Of a stretch of 64,000 bases of DNA, positions 36,831-49,290 are shown one piece after another. The translations under genes were made by a program, and so were the position numbers. Under the pieces are notes generated by a model that did no database searches, had not been told where the DNA came from, and saw only the letters and a program-made list of their open reading frames with translations. The stretch spans positions 10,656,501 to 10,720,500 of the forward strand of contig JAILWY010000001.1 in NCBI GenBank assembly GCA_022113835.1, written 5' to 3'. Numbering within the stretch: position 1 is the first letter of the stretch; each line of letters starts with the position of its first letter. Source of the DNA: Atopsyche davidsoni. Its lineage: Eukaryota; Arthropoda; Insecta; Trichoptera; Hydrobiosidae.

Positions 36831-39800
36831 TAACGTAGGCTCATAAAAGTACACACGCGTCATATTTAATGATAGACGAATTACAAGGGGATTATACAAC
36901 TGACTATATGATGATTGATGCCATAAAGCTCGTCGCCGATAGTGGTCGGGGTACTGCATTCTTTAATGAAACGGACTGTAAAAAATGGTTCCTGCGGTCA
37001 GTTTTTGTGCTTTTATAAAAATTCTGACGAAACAGTGTACCATAAACGCGCGTTTACGGTGAACGGGATGAGCACTTCTGGACAAACAATCTATTTTTGG
37101 GAACGCCCTGTGCCGGATCCAGGCGTCTTGAAAAGTGGCGTTCGAAAGGATGAAGCAAGTTAAATTTTATACAAGACTGAATAACTTCACAAATAAAATA
37201 CACATTATTGTGACAAGGAATATTCAATAATCGTGGACTGGTATTTAAAAAATATAGTTAATAATTATTTCTATTAAAAAATAGTTTGATGGTATTATAT
37301 ATATTTAAGCCAATATTTACAACATCGATTGAAAAATAACGGTTTTTATCGACATTAACTATTATTTAATTGACTTTTTTTTTTATTTATATTTATTAAA
37401 AAATATTTTTAAATCTACGAAATGTGACATCAATTTTTTTCAACTAAACAATTAATTGACTATAATATTGATTTCGTTTATAAAAGTTTCGATTCTCCTG
37501 ATTTAAAAGAAATAAAAACACTAATTATATATCCTCACATCCTTCAAAACAATCAAGTCTTTTCCTCCAAAAACAAATTGCTTGGGAGATGGATCCTTTA
37601 AATAAGCCAGCAGTAGATTTTCCCATAAAGATCAATCTAAATCAATTTTACCAAAATAATAATTTTAGCAAAAAAAATACTTTTTTTTAAAATATTAATT
37701 TGAAAAAAAAAAACTTTTTTTAACAGTTTTGAAAATTAAACTTTCAGGCTTCAATTTATTAATGAAATCAAATTGGCAAAATATACCATAGTAACAATTA
37801 TACAAAATTAATCTCTTTTTAGTATAAATATAAAATATAGATAAAATATAGAAAATTTAAAAAAATGTTACATATTATAAATGGATTGATTTTTACAGTA
37901 AATCTCAATTTTGTTGTTTATTGGGAAACTATTATACTTTTTGTTTGAAAGTTTTGATAAAAAACAGATTAAAAAAAACGAATCCTAATGAACGCAATTC
38001 TATATTTTTATAATCTTTAAAAATGTATCTAGTTAGTTGGAAGTTAATATTTTTTTTAAAACGAGGAAAACTATAACTTGATTTATACATGCTAGGGCGT
38101 AATAAAATAGGCAATTTGTTTTATTTCGTGGTTTACTAATCGGCTGGGGTTGCATACCTGTCGCGTTATCCATTGTACCAGACTTGACGTTCTGCCACAT
38201 TTAATGAGTGACGTTGTTAGCGATTTTATTGAATCCTCAGCAGCCGCTGCAGCACCCACCTTCCTTGTTCTAAACTAGCCATAAAACTTAACGAGCCTGC
38301 CTCCAAATATGGAATCCCTTGTATACAGGTGAATCACAACTCCTTAACGAGATTTTATCTACACAAATAATAATATTTTTTGAACTGATTTTTTTGGGTA
38401 CCAAGCCGCGTTGAGTTTTGAGAAATCTTCAAATATATTGTTATATATAAGATTTTACCCATTTTATAAAATAAAACAAAAATGTTTACTTTTGAAATAA
38501 TAATTTTATATCAATTAAATAAAAAGTGGTAATAAATTCTATATTTTTTTAATATATCAATATAATTTTTTACAGCTTTATGAGTTTTGCTTTCTTGTAA
38601 GGATTAAAAAATAAAATTTATATTAGTGTTTAAAAATATTTAATTTGTATATAAACTATGCTTCAAATGTTAGGAGTTTAATACTACCCTGTATACTATA
38701 ACTTATCAGGCGGCGTTCGTAGTTACCGCTGTAGTTAAAAACTCTTGGGAACAATATACTTCTCATGATACCGATGGATCTTTAGCGGGTGTTTTTATTA
38801 TAAAAATATTTTTTTGCTACCAGCTTCTTAGAAGGAAGCCGACACCCTCAGAAGCAATTGATTTATTGAATATTACTACTTTATATTTAAAATATTTTTA
38901 ACATTTTAATTTAGTAATCCTCATCATCATCAGCCTCAGAACCGTCTAAAATCTTGAATCAGTCTCAAATACAGAAATTGAATCACACACTTAAGAAGTT
39001 TATATCCAAAATATTAAAATAAAAGCTTTTTAGTATTTTTTTATTTTACTTTTAACATAAATTAAACAATGAATCTTTTTTTGAAGATATTTATATGCAT
39101 TTATAATCACGTAACATTTAGTATAGAAGTTGTTTATGCTTATACTTTTGCTCCGCTTACACCTTCATTTAGAGACGGATTTATATATAATATATCATCC
39201 TCGATTAGGTAATACGAACAAAACTGTTTTTGATTAGTAAAAATTGTAACGTAATTTCTACCTTATCAGTTGCGTTTATTATCGTGATTCATTTAATCTG
39301 ATTCAACTCTCTCAGAAGACATATCATACAATACCGTCTTACCCACGCTCTCGCAGTAGATACGATCGCAAGACTGTATACACGCAATGAAAAACAATGC
39401 GAATAATCGTTAAACGGCGGTGTAAAGCCTTCCACGCTACCTTTTTGGGCTGATAATAAAATCTGCGAACAAATCGGCCGCAGACCTCAGTAATGATGCG
39501 ATACGAGTAATACTATAAAGTGCGAAGGGAATAAAAAATGTTCAAAGTCCTGAAAATACGAGCGAGCGTCGGGCGCAGCTTTGTATGGCGATTCGGTAAT
39601 TGTTTACCAGTGTAATAAGTTCTTTCTCGGCTCCCATGTGCGTTGCATTCCCTCGGAGATGTCGCGGAGGTTATCGGGAATCGAGACCGCGAGAAATGCT
39701 GGTGCGAACTGATAAAGTCTTAAAATGGGAATTTTGCGTAAGGCAACACCACTGCTTTGTTTATTCGATCGATTAAGTTATTTTGGGCAGGTAGACGGTG

Positions 39801-41550
39801 CGCTTTGTGTGCCGTATCCGTTTTAGTTACATTATTTAAAATATTTAAACATTCATAATTTTTTTTTATATTGCCTTTACAAAATTCAACGCATACATAA
39901 GATTAAAAAATATGTATTCGTATTTCTTGTATTTGAACGACATGTCTGAACATCAAAAATTCCTAAACGTATTTGTCCTCAAATTAATTACAGTATAAAG
40001 GTACTTTAAATAGTAATTTTATTCTATTATAACTGTTATATCAATTTAATTAATTTCATTAATTATTTAATGTAAATTAACTTTAAACTTAAGTTGTACA
40101 CTAACAATAAGTTAAAATAAAACCTTTGGTTAATTAATTTAGCAGCAAAATTTCACAATTATATTTAAAGTTGTATAAAATAAATAGCTTGTCTATGTAT
40201 CGAAGAAATTAAGAAAAAGTTAACTGCGCTTTGACTGCAGTCGTTATTTACTGATTACTGCCATAAATATTCTCTTGTAAAAATAACTGAGAATAATGCT
40301 ACTAAGTACCATAAAACTTGAAGATCTGGGTCAGTTTCTCACGCGAGTAAAATACAAAGCATTTACTTCATTTGCAGGGCTCTCGTGATAAAAAAATATT
40401 TTTTAAAGTTTTGGTTAAATATATTGATCTGTTATTTAAAAAAATGTTTTTTTGTTTCTAAAAAGTCAAGAAAGTTTTTAATAATTAAAAAAATAAATAT
40501 AGATCAAAAGTAAAGAAGTAATGTTAAAAAACAGCTAAATTTGTGATCATTTAGATAATATAGATTTTGTCTTTTGTTATTTTTTTATAAAATGGTTGAA
40601 CATGTAGCGACGAAAGAGAGCATAAAAAATTTCTTAATATTTCTTATTAATTTAACAGTAAAATTCTTCTTAATCTGAATTTTTTGGGACAAAGATCATA
40701 AACAAGGGTTTATCACATAAAAAGTATACAATACGTACGATATTTATTATAATATTATATTACATAAAATTGCGTTACTTCTGTATTAAATTCACGAGAA
40801 CTGCTTCTTCTCTCTCAATTATAAAATTATTTATGTGAACCGATTCTGATCGCTTCAGGATCTTACGCAGCCCTACGGGAGACCCATCCCCTTAGCAAAA
40901 TGAAATATTGGTTAATGGTCCGTTTCCTTGCGAACGCTTGCAAATATCCACGCATGCCTGCACATAAGTCACGGCCTCGTACAATATGCAATAATCGTTA
41001 CAATCAGAAGTTCTTCCCCAGGGCCTGTGTGCAATATTGTAAAATTAAAAACAGATCAAAGCTCCGATATAACAAACAACGCGAGATTTTCGCCACACGG
41101 TCGCTCAAGGCTACAAGCTCGTATGTCATCCCGAGCAGATAAGCGCCGGACGCGCTTTTGATGATAATGCCTAATGAGGTAGGTTTCCCTTTAAGGTTTT
41201 GATATCGAAAATGCTTAACGAGATAAACGCGGTATCCTCGGGTGTCTGCGAGATTGAATGGGGTTAGGACGTGCGTACTCTGTACTTGTGGTTCATAATT
41301 TAATGCATCAATAAATTTCCAAATGAACGTGTTTCTAAATATTGCTATATTTTCATAACGTGTACAAAAAATACACGCTCAAGAAAATGTGCACGATTTC
41401 ATTACGTACAACATATTTAATTTCATTTAATATCTTGAATTTATTTAAAAGTACTTTAATATTGTGAAGTTAATTTTATTCTGTTTAAAAAATATTAAGA
41501 GGTACAAAAATATCGTAAAAAAATATATAGCAAAATTACAATATATTGTA
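36831..41550. other. Intergenic desert
   Basis: No gene is supported. AT-rich, with GC-richer patches at about 38140-38300, 39300-39740 and 40860-41260. The 40.9-41.16 kb patch carries two overlapping 77-80 residue frames with no recognisable features. Confidence 0.5.
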
Positions 41551-41738
41551 ATAAAATGATAATAGTACCTTTGTATTTTGTCTTCACTTTGAGTTTATTA
41601 AAATTATTTGCATTACTAGTTTCGACCCAATACACTGGGTCATCATCAGTTGCATAACTAAACTGTTTAGTTATGCATCTGATGATGACCCAGTGTATCG
41701 GGGAAGACAAAATACAAAGGCACTTTTATCATTATAAT
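41551..41738. mobile_element. MITE-like element with nested palindromes
   Basis: Terminal inverted repeats of about 35 bp (41551-41585 and 41703-41738) share the core TTTGTATTTTGTCTTC. Inside lies a second, independent palindrome: 38-nt arms at 41626-41663 and 41665-41702 around one central base, with two mismatches, containing GGGTCATCATCAG. No coding capacity. The family is not identified; the target duplication is unclear in AT-rich flanks. Confidence 0.7.
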
Positions 41739-41867
41739 AATGGATCTTCACGAATCAAACGCCTTGTCCCTCAACAAGATACAATATATTGCATTTAAGG
41801 TCAAACAGTGCATTCTCACCTTTATTCACACTACATCTCTAATTTCGAAAAGCTCAAATGAATATTC

Positions 41868-42145
41868 CCCGGCTCGGCGGGCACGTAGCGGCGAGCCCGG
41901 GGGAGGCGCGCACCCCGCCCCGAAGTCTCGCGTTCAAATATCACTTGTCACTGTCGGGTGTTCGGCGCGCGAAGGCTGCTCGCTCTCGTTAGCGCGGGCC
42001 GCGGGCGACTCCGGACAATGGGGGGCGGCCCCCTCCATCCCCCCCCATCCCCCATAACCCCCGCCCCCGCGGGACACCCCCTCACCGGGCATTGTCTCTG
42101 GGCATCTCGTCCCGCACGGCTTTCTTGATTAATCGGCGCGATCGG
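41868..42145. promoter_or_regulatory. CpG-rich island with C-run tract
   Basis: The most GC-dense block in the window, with many CpG dinucleotides. It includes several C runs at about 42039-42069, the reverse complement of which is a G-quadruplex-type motif of four G runs. It also overlaps the end of a 105-residue frame (41740-42057), which is low-complexity and not credible. It could be a promoter or enhancer of an unseen transcript; no splice or promoter signals decide this. Confidence 0.35.
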
Positions 42146-42659
42146 AATCGTAAATTTCGCTGCGGTCTTCTATCGTTGTTTTGAAAATGTATTTAAATTA
42201 TACGCTTGATGTTCGGGCGTTGGTTGTTTTAGCACTCAAATACAATATAAATATACGAAACGCAATACGCACACATTGTAAGCTAAAAAATATTATTATT
42301 TGTAAAAAACATCGATTTCATTTCATCGCGCTACATTCGCTTCATGATAGGGTTGATAAAAATTCACTATGATACAGTCCAAATAATTACAGAACTACAT
42401 CTAGGCATAGTTACATTAATAGCAAACTCAATTTTCAGTGTAAATTGGTACCAACCTATAATTTTAGTTATGAGACTTTGATCCATATTTTTATCTACGT
42501 AACAGAAATGTTGGTTTTTTTGAGATTTTATATACATACATACATACATTTTATATACGTACATATAAATGAGGTTCCTATATTTTGTCAGTGAAATACA
42601 ATAACTAATCGAATCTCAGACGTATATAAACGGGTAAGAGAAAAAGTGGATATTATTAC

Positions 42660-42946
42660 CCTAGATTCCAGTTAGCGTCGCATTGACAAGAAGCGCGTAC
42701 CGGCCATAAAGAGTGATTTGGTATTTATAATGCGGGGGTCGCCGCCGAAGCGTGGCTGGCGCGGGGGCCGCCCGGCATACTGATGCACGGCGCTGGCTGC
42801 CGCCGCAGACCAGGCGATCGTCCTTGGCGACAAGCTGCAGGCACAGCTGCTCGCCGGTCACTGGTCGGGCGCTCCAGCCGAGCACTGAGGTCCTCCGCCC
42901 GTCGCCCGCCGCTCTGCTGATTTGTAGACCAATTTGAAAGCATCAA
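42660..42946. other. Second GC-rich island
   Basis: A GC-rich block open in three frames (minus 42661-42885 and 42725-42946, plus 42752-42937), as expected for any GC-rich DNA. None has a recognisable domain. Either a regulatory element or, less likely, an exon of an unrecognised gene. Confidence 0.35.
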
Positions 42947-43245
42947 CGCCGAAAGTATTGAAATACCTGAAAAAAACCTGAAATTCTGAAAAACATATTT
43001 ATAAAAAATCGATTATATTTTTCATAAAATATTTATATATCATAAAATATATTTACAACATAAAGTTCAAATCCATACTATTCATTTATCATACCTGTTA
43101 ATTTTTCGCCACAAGAATTCAGCCCTTTATTTGAACATAGGGTTAAATTATTGCAGAAACTACTCAATAATACATCATTTTCTCTCGTATAAATTTTATA
43201 ATATTTTTAAAATGAGTCGATTTGAGCTATTCTCAGAATATATTC

Positions 43246-43563
43246 TACGAAAAAATACCGCTTCAGTATCATATATTCAAAGGATCTTCTTTGAAAATAC
43301 TAAAGTAAAGTAAAGAAAAAGAGATTTGGTTAGGTTGAGTTTGCATGTGATGATATTTACAATTATCTAGCATAATTTTGTTTGCATAATACACACATAT
43401 ATTTTACGAAAAGATACCGCTTCAGTATTAAATATTCAAAGGATCTTCTTTGAAAGTACCAAAGTAAAGTAAAAAAAATGAGATTTGGTTAGGTTGAGTT
43501 TGCATGTGATGACATTTACAATTATCTAGTATAATTTTTTTTGCATAATACACACAAAACTTT
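43246..43563. repeat. 159-bp tandem duplication
   Basis: Two adjacent units, 43246-43404 and about 43405-43563, align without gaps at a constant offset of 159 bp. Landmarks GGATCTTCTTTGAAA, GATTTGGTTAGGTTGAG and TTGCATAATACACACA recur at that spacing, with scattered substitutions. The divergence says the duplication is not very recent. No gene inside. Confidence 0.85.
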
Positions 43564-43693
43564 CATGAAATATTTCAGTATGTTAACCTAATAGATCATA
43601 TAAATATAATCCAAAAACGATAAGAAGCAACACGAAAGAATACAATACAATCATAAACCTATGAAATTTCTTCTTACTAAATGACATCCGCAA

Positions 43694-44001
43694 TCTACTA
43701 TAATAATAGCCATTGTGTGTTTATTTGTATGTTTGTATGTATGTTTCATTTTTCCGTTCTGTATAGAATATCTTAAAAGATACAACGCTGATTTTTTGCA
43801 CATAAGTTAAGTAAATTTTTCCGCAGCTATGTGCCGAATTTCAAGACGATAGGATAATATTTTCATTCATAAACTTTAAAATATGCTTTAGCTAAACTTT
43901 AATTATATAATTCACTTCTTCGCCGCGAGATGTCGTTAACCGCGAGAATTTAGACGCATCGTTCATCAAATTCGTCATTTTGTGACGGGTTACATTACTA
44001 G
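43694..44001 (+). mobile_element. Non-autonomous Helitron, copy 2
   Basis: A 308-bp element with the same TCTACTATAATAATA start as the copy at 29896 and a CTAG end, inserted between A and T. The terminal hairpin (CGTCA/TGACG, loop TTTTG) precedes the end by about 12 nt. It is about 100 bp shorter than copy 1, with indels in the middle and a GTATGTTTGTATGTAT stretch near the start. Confidence 0.8.
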
Positions 44002-44514
44002 TGGTTTTAATATTAATGAATATAAATTTAGGTAACTGTGTTCAAAAAGTTTACATATCTAGATAGTACAGAAAAAAATATTTTAATTTATAGAAAGTAG
44101 CAGGTGCTTCATTTATTTGAGCAATTTTAATTTTATTTGTGCCATTATCTAGGTACGTAACTGAGACCTGCTATTTTAAATTATTCACAACATTATTAAT
44201 CATTAATCAAATGTTACCTAAATTGAGTCGTAAGGTACCCAAACCGATAAAAACAGGTCAATTTTTTTAAACTAAAAATATTCTACAGATGATGTTGCTT
44301 AGCTTATAGTCAATACATTAATTCATTAGAAATTCATATAACGAGTGGCTTTTTCAAAAAAATACACACTGCAAGCAAGGTGAAAATTTTTAGCAATCTG
44401 CGTGTAGTTATATGTTCAATGAAGCGATTTCAATAAGAACAAATTGAAACTGGTTTATTGAGGAGATTATCAGTAAGTAGGCAGTTATCATTCGAATAGG
44501 CATTATAGTTCAGC
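44002..44514. other. AT-rich intergenic sequence
   Basis: I see nothing supportable here. Confidence 0.6.
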
Positions 44515-44770
44515 TGGTAGCCCTGACAGCAGGTGTGGAGCGCCTCAGAGAGCGTCCACGCGACAAAGTGCGTCCCCGAGATCGGCGCCAGATAGTAGGG
44601 CAGACGTATCCGACACCGCGCGTACCCAGGATGTATTATACACATTCTCATCAATACTCAGCTCTCGGCACTCGGCGCACTCGGCTGGCAATGAGACGTC
44701 CCTGTAATTATCGGGACCAAGCCACGCGTCTGAGTCGGAGCCTTGGAGACAAATTATTGAGGAATTTATC
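44515..44770. promoter_or_regulatory. GC-rich candidate regulatory block with proneural E-box
   Basis: A GC-rich block carrying GCAGGTG (44529-44535), the E-box form preferred by achaete-scute/Daughterless. Frames on both strands (75-84 residues) are unremarkable. A proneural target enhancer is possible by motif and locus context only. Confidence 0.3.
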
Positions 44771-44924
44771 AATCGAGGTGAGATTTTGAATTTATGGTAA
44801 GAAGACGCTTATTTTGAAGGAAAGTTGACCGGTCGGAAATGTTTATCTTGCCGTGTGTAAGATCTACAAAATGAATTTATCAAACTAAAATAATGCAAAT
44901 TCTTAATTTTTTTTTTGTTAGGGA

Positions 44925-45030
44925 TTTGCTTACAATATGGTATGTGGCTATTCCTTGATCATTCACGCAGGTTGTAGGGCTTATAAGGTGTGGCTTAGGT
45001 GGTAGCGTACATGAATTTCTTTATTTATTT
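44925..45030 (+). repeat. Dispersed degenerate repeat, copy B
   Basis: Diverged relative of 23670-23765 in the same orientation, sharing GGTATGT, CCTTGATC and GCTTAGGTG in order and with similar spacing. Confidence 0.45.
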
Positions 45031-48000
45031 TTTCTGAATTTTTGCAGGCAAAAATATGTTTAAAAAACCCTTACAATATTTAACATTCATTCTAAGGTAA
45101 TATTCATATATTACGAGCATGTACAAATACATTTTTATTTATATATATATATATATAAATACTCTCCAAATTATAAGCAAAGTATCTTCAGCTCATGATA
45201 TAGAATTTACATAGACAGGCAAACGGCGACAGATAAAATCCAATGTGTTTGTTTCCAGTTTTTATTAATTTTTAAATAACTGCCTTTGAGTAATGGTGTT
45301 TTGCCAGCATAAGATAATACATATAATTATTATTAATTATGTAGCTAGAATTAGGCTCGATCAAAATAAGGTAATTGTCAATAATTTCTTAAAGAGAACA
45401 GATTAGTTATTTCTGGCTTCAACTATATATTTTTATTTTAAAATATCTAACAATTTTATTAGGTGATGTTTCAATTATTTCTCGAGTGTTGTTACGATAT
45501 TTATTCTAAATAAATAACATAAACTTGTTTAAATTTATTATAAAATATTTTTATTTATACAGACTTGAATAATACAAAAAAAATTATTGAAACAATCTAA
45601 ATAAACCAATTATTTACCGCAGAGCTTTGTTTTTACATTGTTCTCCATTCGACATTATTTGACTTTTACTTGGACGACTTCAAATAACTAATTCAACTGA
45701 AAGGTGGTTTTTATATGTAAGGTGATTTAGACACTTCTTGTCCCGGTTTAATGATGACAAATTAATTCTGAATAAAATTAGCAAATCGAATGTACGCAAT
45801 CTAAAAAGTTTATAATATTTTAAAATACGGCATTTTTTGTTAACTTATTCCAAAAACCTTTTATTTAAATGAGTTTACTTTCAATTTCAACTATTTTAGA
45901 ACATTTTTTTGTTCTACAATGCGTTTTAGTTATTATTGTTATATACACATTGTTGTATTGTTTAATTAATAGAGAACTAATTTATCTATATTTTTTATTA
46001 AAAGTGGTGGTTTACTCATAATTAACCATTATGGTCTTTGTCATTGCATACATTATGTCATTAAATGACATATTTGTATCAAAAAAAATTGCTACTTGCA
46101 AATACTTATTTGCTAAATTTATGCTAATACAATACCCAAAACATATTACAATAGTTTTCCTCGACAAAATAAAACAATTCAGTAAGCATGTATGGGTATT
46201 TAAGTCGAAATTATTGAATGTTCATGAATTGTTTAATAAATTTATCGAATTACTAATGCTGTCGATAATTCCATATTAAAAATTTGTGATGTGTTCCGAT
46301 TTTATGATCAAAGGTCCAAAAAATGATCATCAAACTGCCGTCGATGTAACACTAAAAACCTCTTCGGGCAGGTTGGTCATTAAAACCCAATAACTTTACA
46401 AGTCAATACACTAATTGATGTGGTCGCTTAACAAGTGCGCGGATTTTGTAATTCCCAAGAAAACAGCAGCTGGACTTAGATGACTAATCTTTACTTACGA
46501 TATGTTTTCACGCAAATGTTTGAGAATTTATATGAAATATATTTTAAGTTTTATCTGATGAAAAAATAATATTTATACAGATATCTGATTGCGTCTTATT
46601 TTATTAAAAAATAATCAATTTTAGAGAAATGGATTTAGATATTAAAAAAAGTTTAAATTACCAAACTATCAAGGTTGTAACGTCAAAGTCAAAAATTTAC
46701 TCTGGTATATATATAATAAAAACAATTAAAAATACAAAACAATCTAATTTTTGGTAATGCAGACTTCCGAATCCGCCTCTGTCAGGGTTCCGTTATAGTG
46801 TCCTGTTAATTTGGGAAACAAACAGTTGAATTATTTTGTGTATTAATCGTTTATTTCTTATCGCTGTTGTTGAATTTGTAAGGACCAATTAATTAAGTTC
46901 AACAGTAAACTTCCTATCTTCTTCAATAAAAACAAAATTTCCATCACAGCCAACCGATACTGCCGTTTTTTTATGAGAATTTGTTTCGCTTTAAATATAT
47001 AGCACCACAACTTATACTGCAATACTTTTCAATATTCCAGATTAATATGAACCTACTTGATCCATATTGTACCCGGAAAGGACAAATTACAAAAAAAGAC
47101 AAAAAGTCAACTGTAGACAGAAGTTCCTTGGCTACCTCAGGCCTCATGTGGTATTATATGCACGAAGGCTATTTAAAATACCACCATGCTACCTTTATAT
47201 TATAATCAGGACCTTTTCTTAAATGCCCCTCCGATACGGGACGCACGCGGAGTACAAACTCTGATCTCACTATCTCCCGTGCCTGACTCGATCTTAGATA
47301 ACGTCTCCCGGAACATTCCCAACTTGACAATTTAATATGCTATTTAAGTGGCTAAATACTCTATAAAAAGATCGTTAAATATCGCCATGGCGAATAACAT
47401 TTAAAAAAGTAAAAACCATATAACTTATTTATTACATTTTTTACATTCTTCTCGTGCCCGAGCATTTGACGGCAACACTGCTTGAAAAAACACAAACAAA
47501 ATAATCCGCCGCACATACTTTTAATTTATACCCGAGAAAGTGATAAAATTCTTTGATATAGTGATTGTGAATATATTTAAAGGCGCATACCAATGCACAT
47601 TTACATTTGACGCCCTAAATTTATGCATCGAGTAAAATTAAGCTGCGACGCTTTCGGAAGCCTCGAAAAAAATATATACACGCGTTTATTCGCATGTGAC
47701 TGAATAAGACCTTAATTTTGCGCTATGGGAATCGCGCGAATATATTAATTTCGAGCGGGTCCTTTGTAAATCCTTCATGAAAAACGATGAGATTCTTGCT
47801 CCAATGCTCGGCTTCGGCTGTCAGTCTCTTGGCGTCGGAAGTCGCTGCTACGAGCAGTCCAGTTGGTGATAATTTATAACACATCAATGCACTTATGGGC
47901 GGAATTCTACAACGCTTATTTTATCAACCCGATTCGCGCGAAGCGGGAGCTCTCGCATGCAACTCACGGTCGGGGCAAAGTGTTTTTTGAAAGACAGTCG

Positions 48001-49060
48001 ACATGATATTTTGAATGGTCGGCCATTCATAAATCTCTCTCATAATAGGACGCGGCCTGGCGGGACTCCCATTGCGTATTCTGAGCGCGCCGCCTAGGCT
48101 GTACTAGACGGGCGGTCAGGGGGACGTCTCTGTGGCTTGATTATCAAGTGGTAGCATATATCCTTGTTTGGGTGTTCCAGACTGACACACTTAGAATTTC
48201 TTCGAATATACAATTTTATTAAATATTCCAAAGATGTTGCGTTTCGGTTGGAAAAACTCAGCTGATTAGATGCGATATTCAAAGCGAGTATTATACACAA
48301 TGGTACCAATATGTTAAAAAGCAAGGAGGATTCTTCCCAATTTAGGTTCTCTGAATGTTACATTTTAAAATTCAAATAGGACATAAATATAAAACTTATG
48401 TTATAAATCACTTAACTATTGTTTTGATCTTTAACTTAAACCCTGAACAATAACATAACCTTGGACACTTATTTCTGCGAGGTATTTTCGAAAAGAAATA
48501 TTCCTCCGAAAGAAATCAAAATATTTTTTCACGTTATAAATCGTTATTTCAAGATCTCGTATATACACCCAATAAAAATGCCAATATAAAAACTTAAAAT
48601 ATTGAAATTTATTTAAATCCCATATTACAGAATTCAAGTGATATTCTTTCAGTGCAGTTTTGAATGAAATAGCATAAACCTTTCGTTTGTGGCAGAAAAC
48701 CTATTTTGTTTTTTGCACTGGTTCAAAAAAAATTTCAAACAAGCTTTAGCTGACTAATAAAGATTTTTTCACAAATATGTAAAGCGTATTTTATGTATTT
48801 CTTCAAATTTTAGTTTAATATATAGTTTAATGTTAAAAATTAAGTAAACTATATCAATGTCGAAATTGCAAATAAGTTTGATCCACAAGAATTTAAACAT
48901 TTTATAAAATATATGCTGGTATCTATTCTTAAAAAATAATAAAATAAAAATTATAGTATTTATTTGCATTCATTTAGATGTGCTTTGCAGCAATATTATA
49001 TTTACTTAGGTACCTCGATTTTCTTTGTTCTATTATAATTAAATATATCTCTATCCGGAT
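45031..49060. other. Intergenic desert with a long GC-richer stretch
   Basis: No gene is supported. A short TA run lies at about 45142-45158. GC-richer sequence occurs at 46300-46480 and more or less continuously at about 47460-48130. An 82-residue frame at 46031-46279 is AT-rich and lacks features. Confidence 0.5.
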
Positions 49061-49064
49061 TTAG

Positions 49065-49290
49065 TTACGAAGGCAGCCAGGATAAGAAGCGGTCTACCCA
49101 GAGAACGTAAATAGTCCCACAAAAACCAAAAGGTGCGCTTCATGCGGGCAAGACCGTTAATTAATAATCCAGGTGCAAACAGCAGTACAGATGTTGGCTG
49201 CAGGTACTCGCCGACTTGGCCGCGTGGCTCGCGCACTGAGGTGAGTGCAGATGAGCTGCTCGTAGTAAATGTCACCCGTTTCAATTAAAA
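49065..49290. promoter_or_regulatory. GC-richer candidate regulatory block
   Basis: A sharply bounded island in AT-rich DNA. It carries TTAATTAATAATCCAGGTGC, in which a homeodomain-type TTAATTAA core lies next to a CAGGTG E-box (49170-49175), and a CAGATG E-box further on. A 77-residue minus-strand frame covers it but has no recognisable domain. Confidence 0.3.

Noticed and set aside
41740..42057. 105-residue coding frame
   Set aside because: The second half is low-complexity GC-rich sequence ending in a C-run tract; composition explains the open frame.
42661..42946. Exon in the second GC-rich island
   Set aside because: Three different frames are open at once on both strands, which is what GC-rich non-coding DNA gives; no domain is recognisable.
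46031..46279. 82-residue protein gene
   Set aside because: Strongly AT-biased residues, no domain and no conserved motif.
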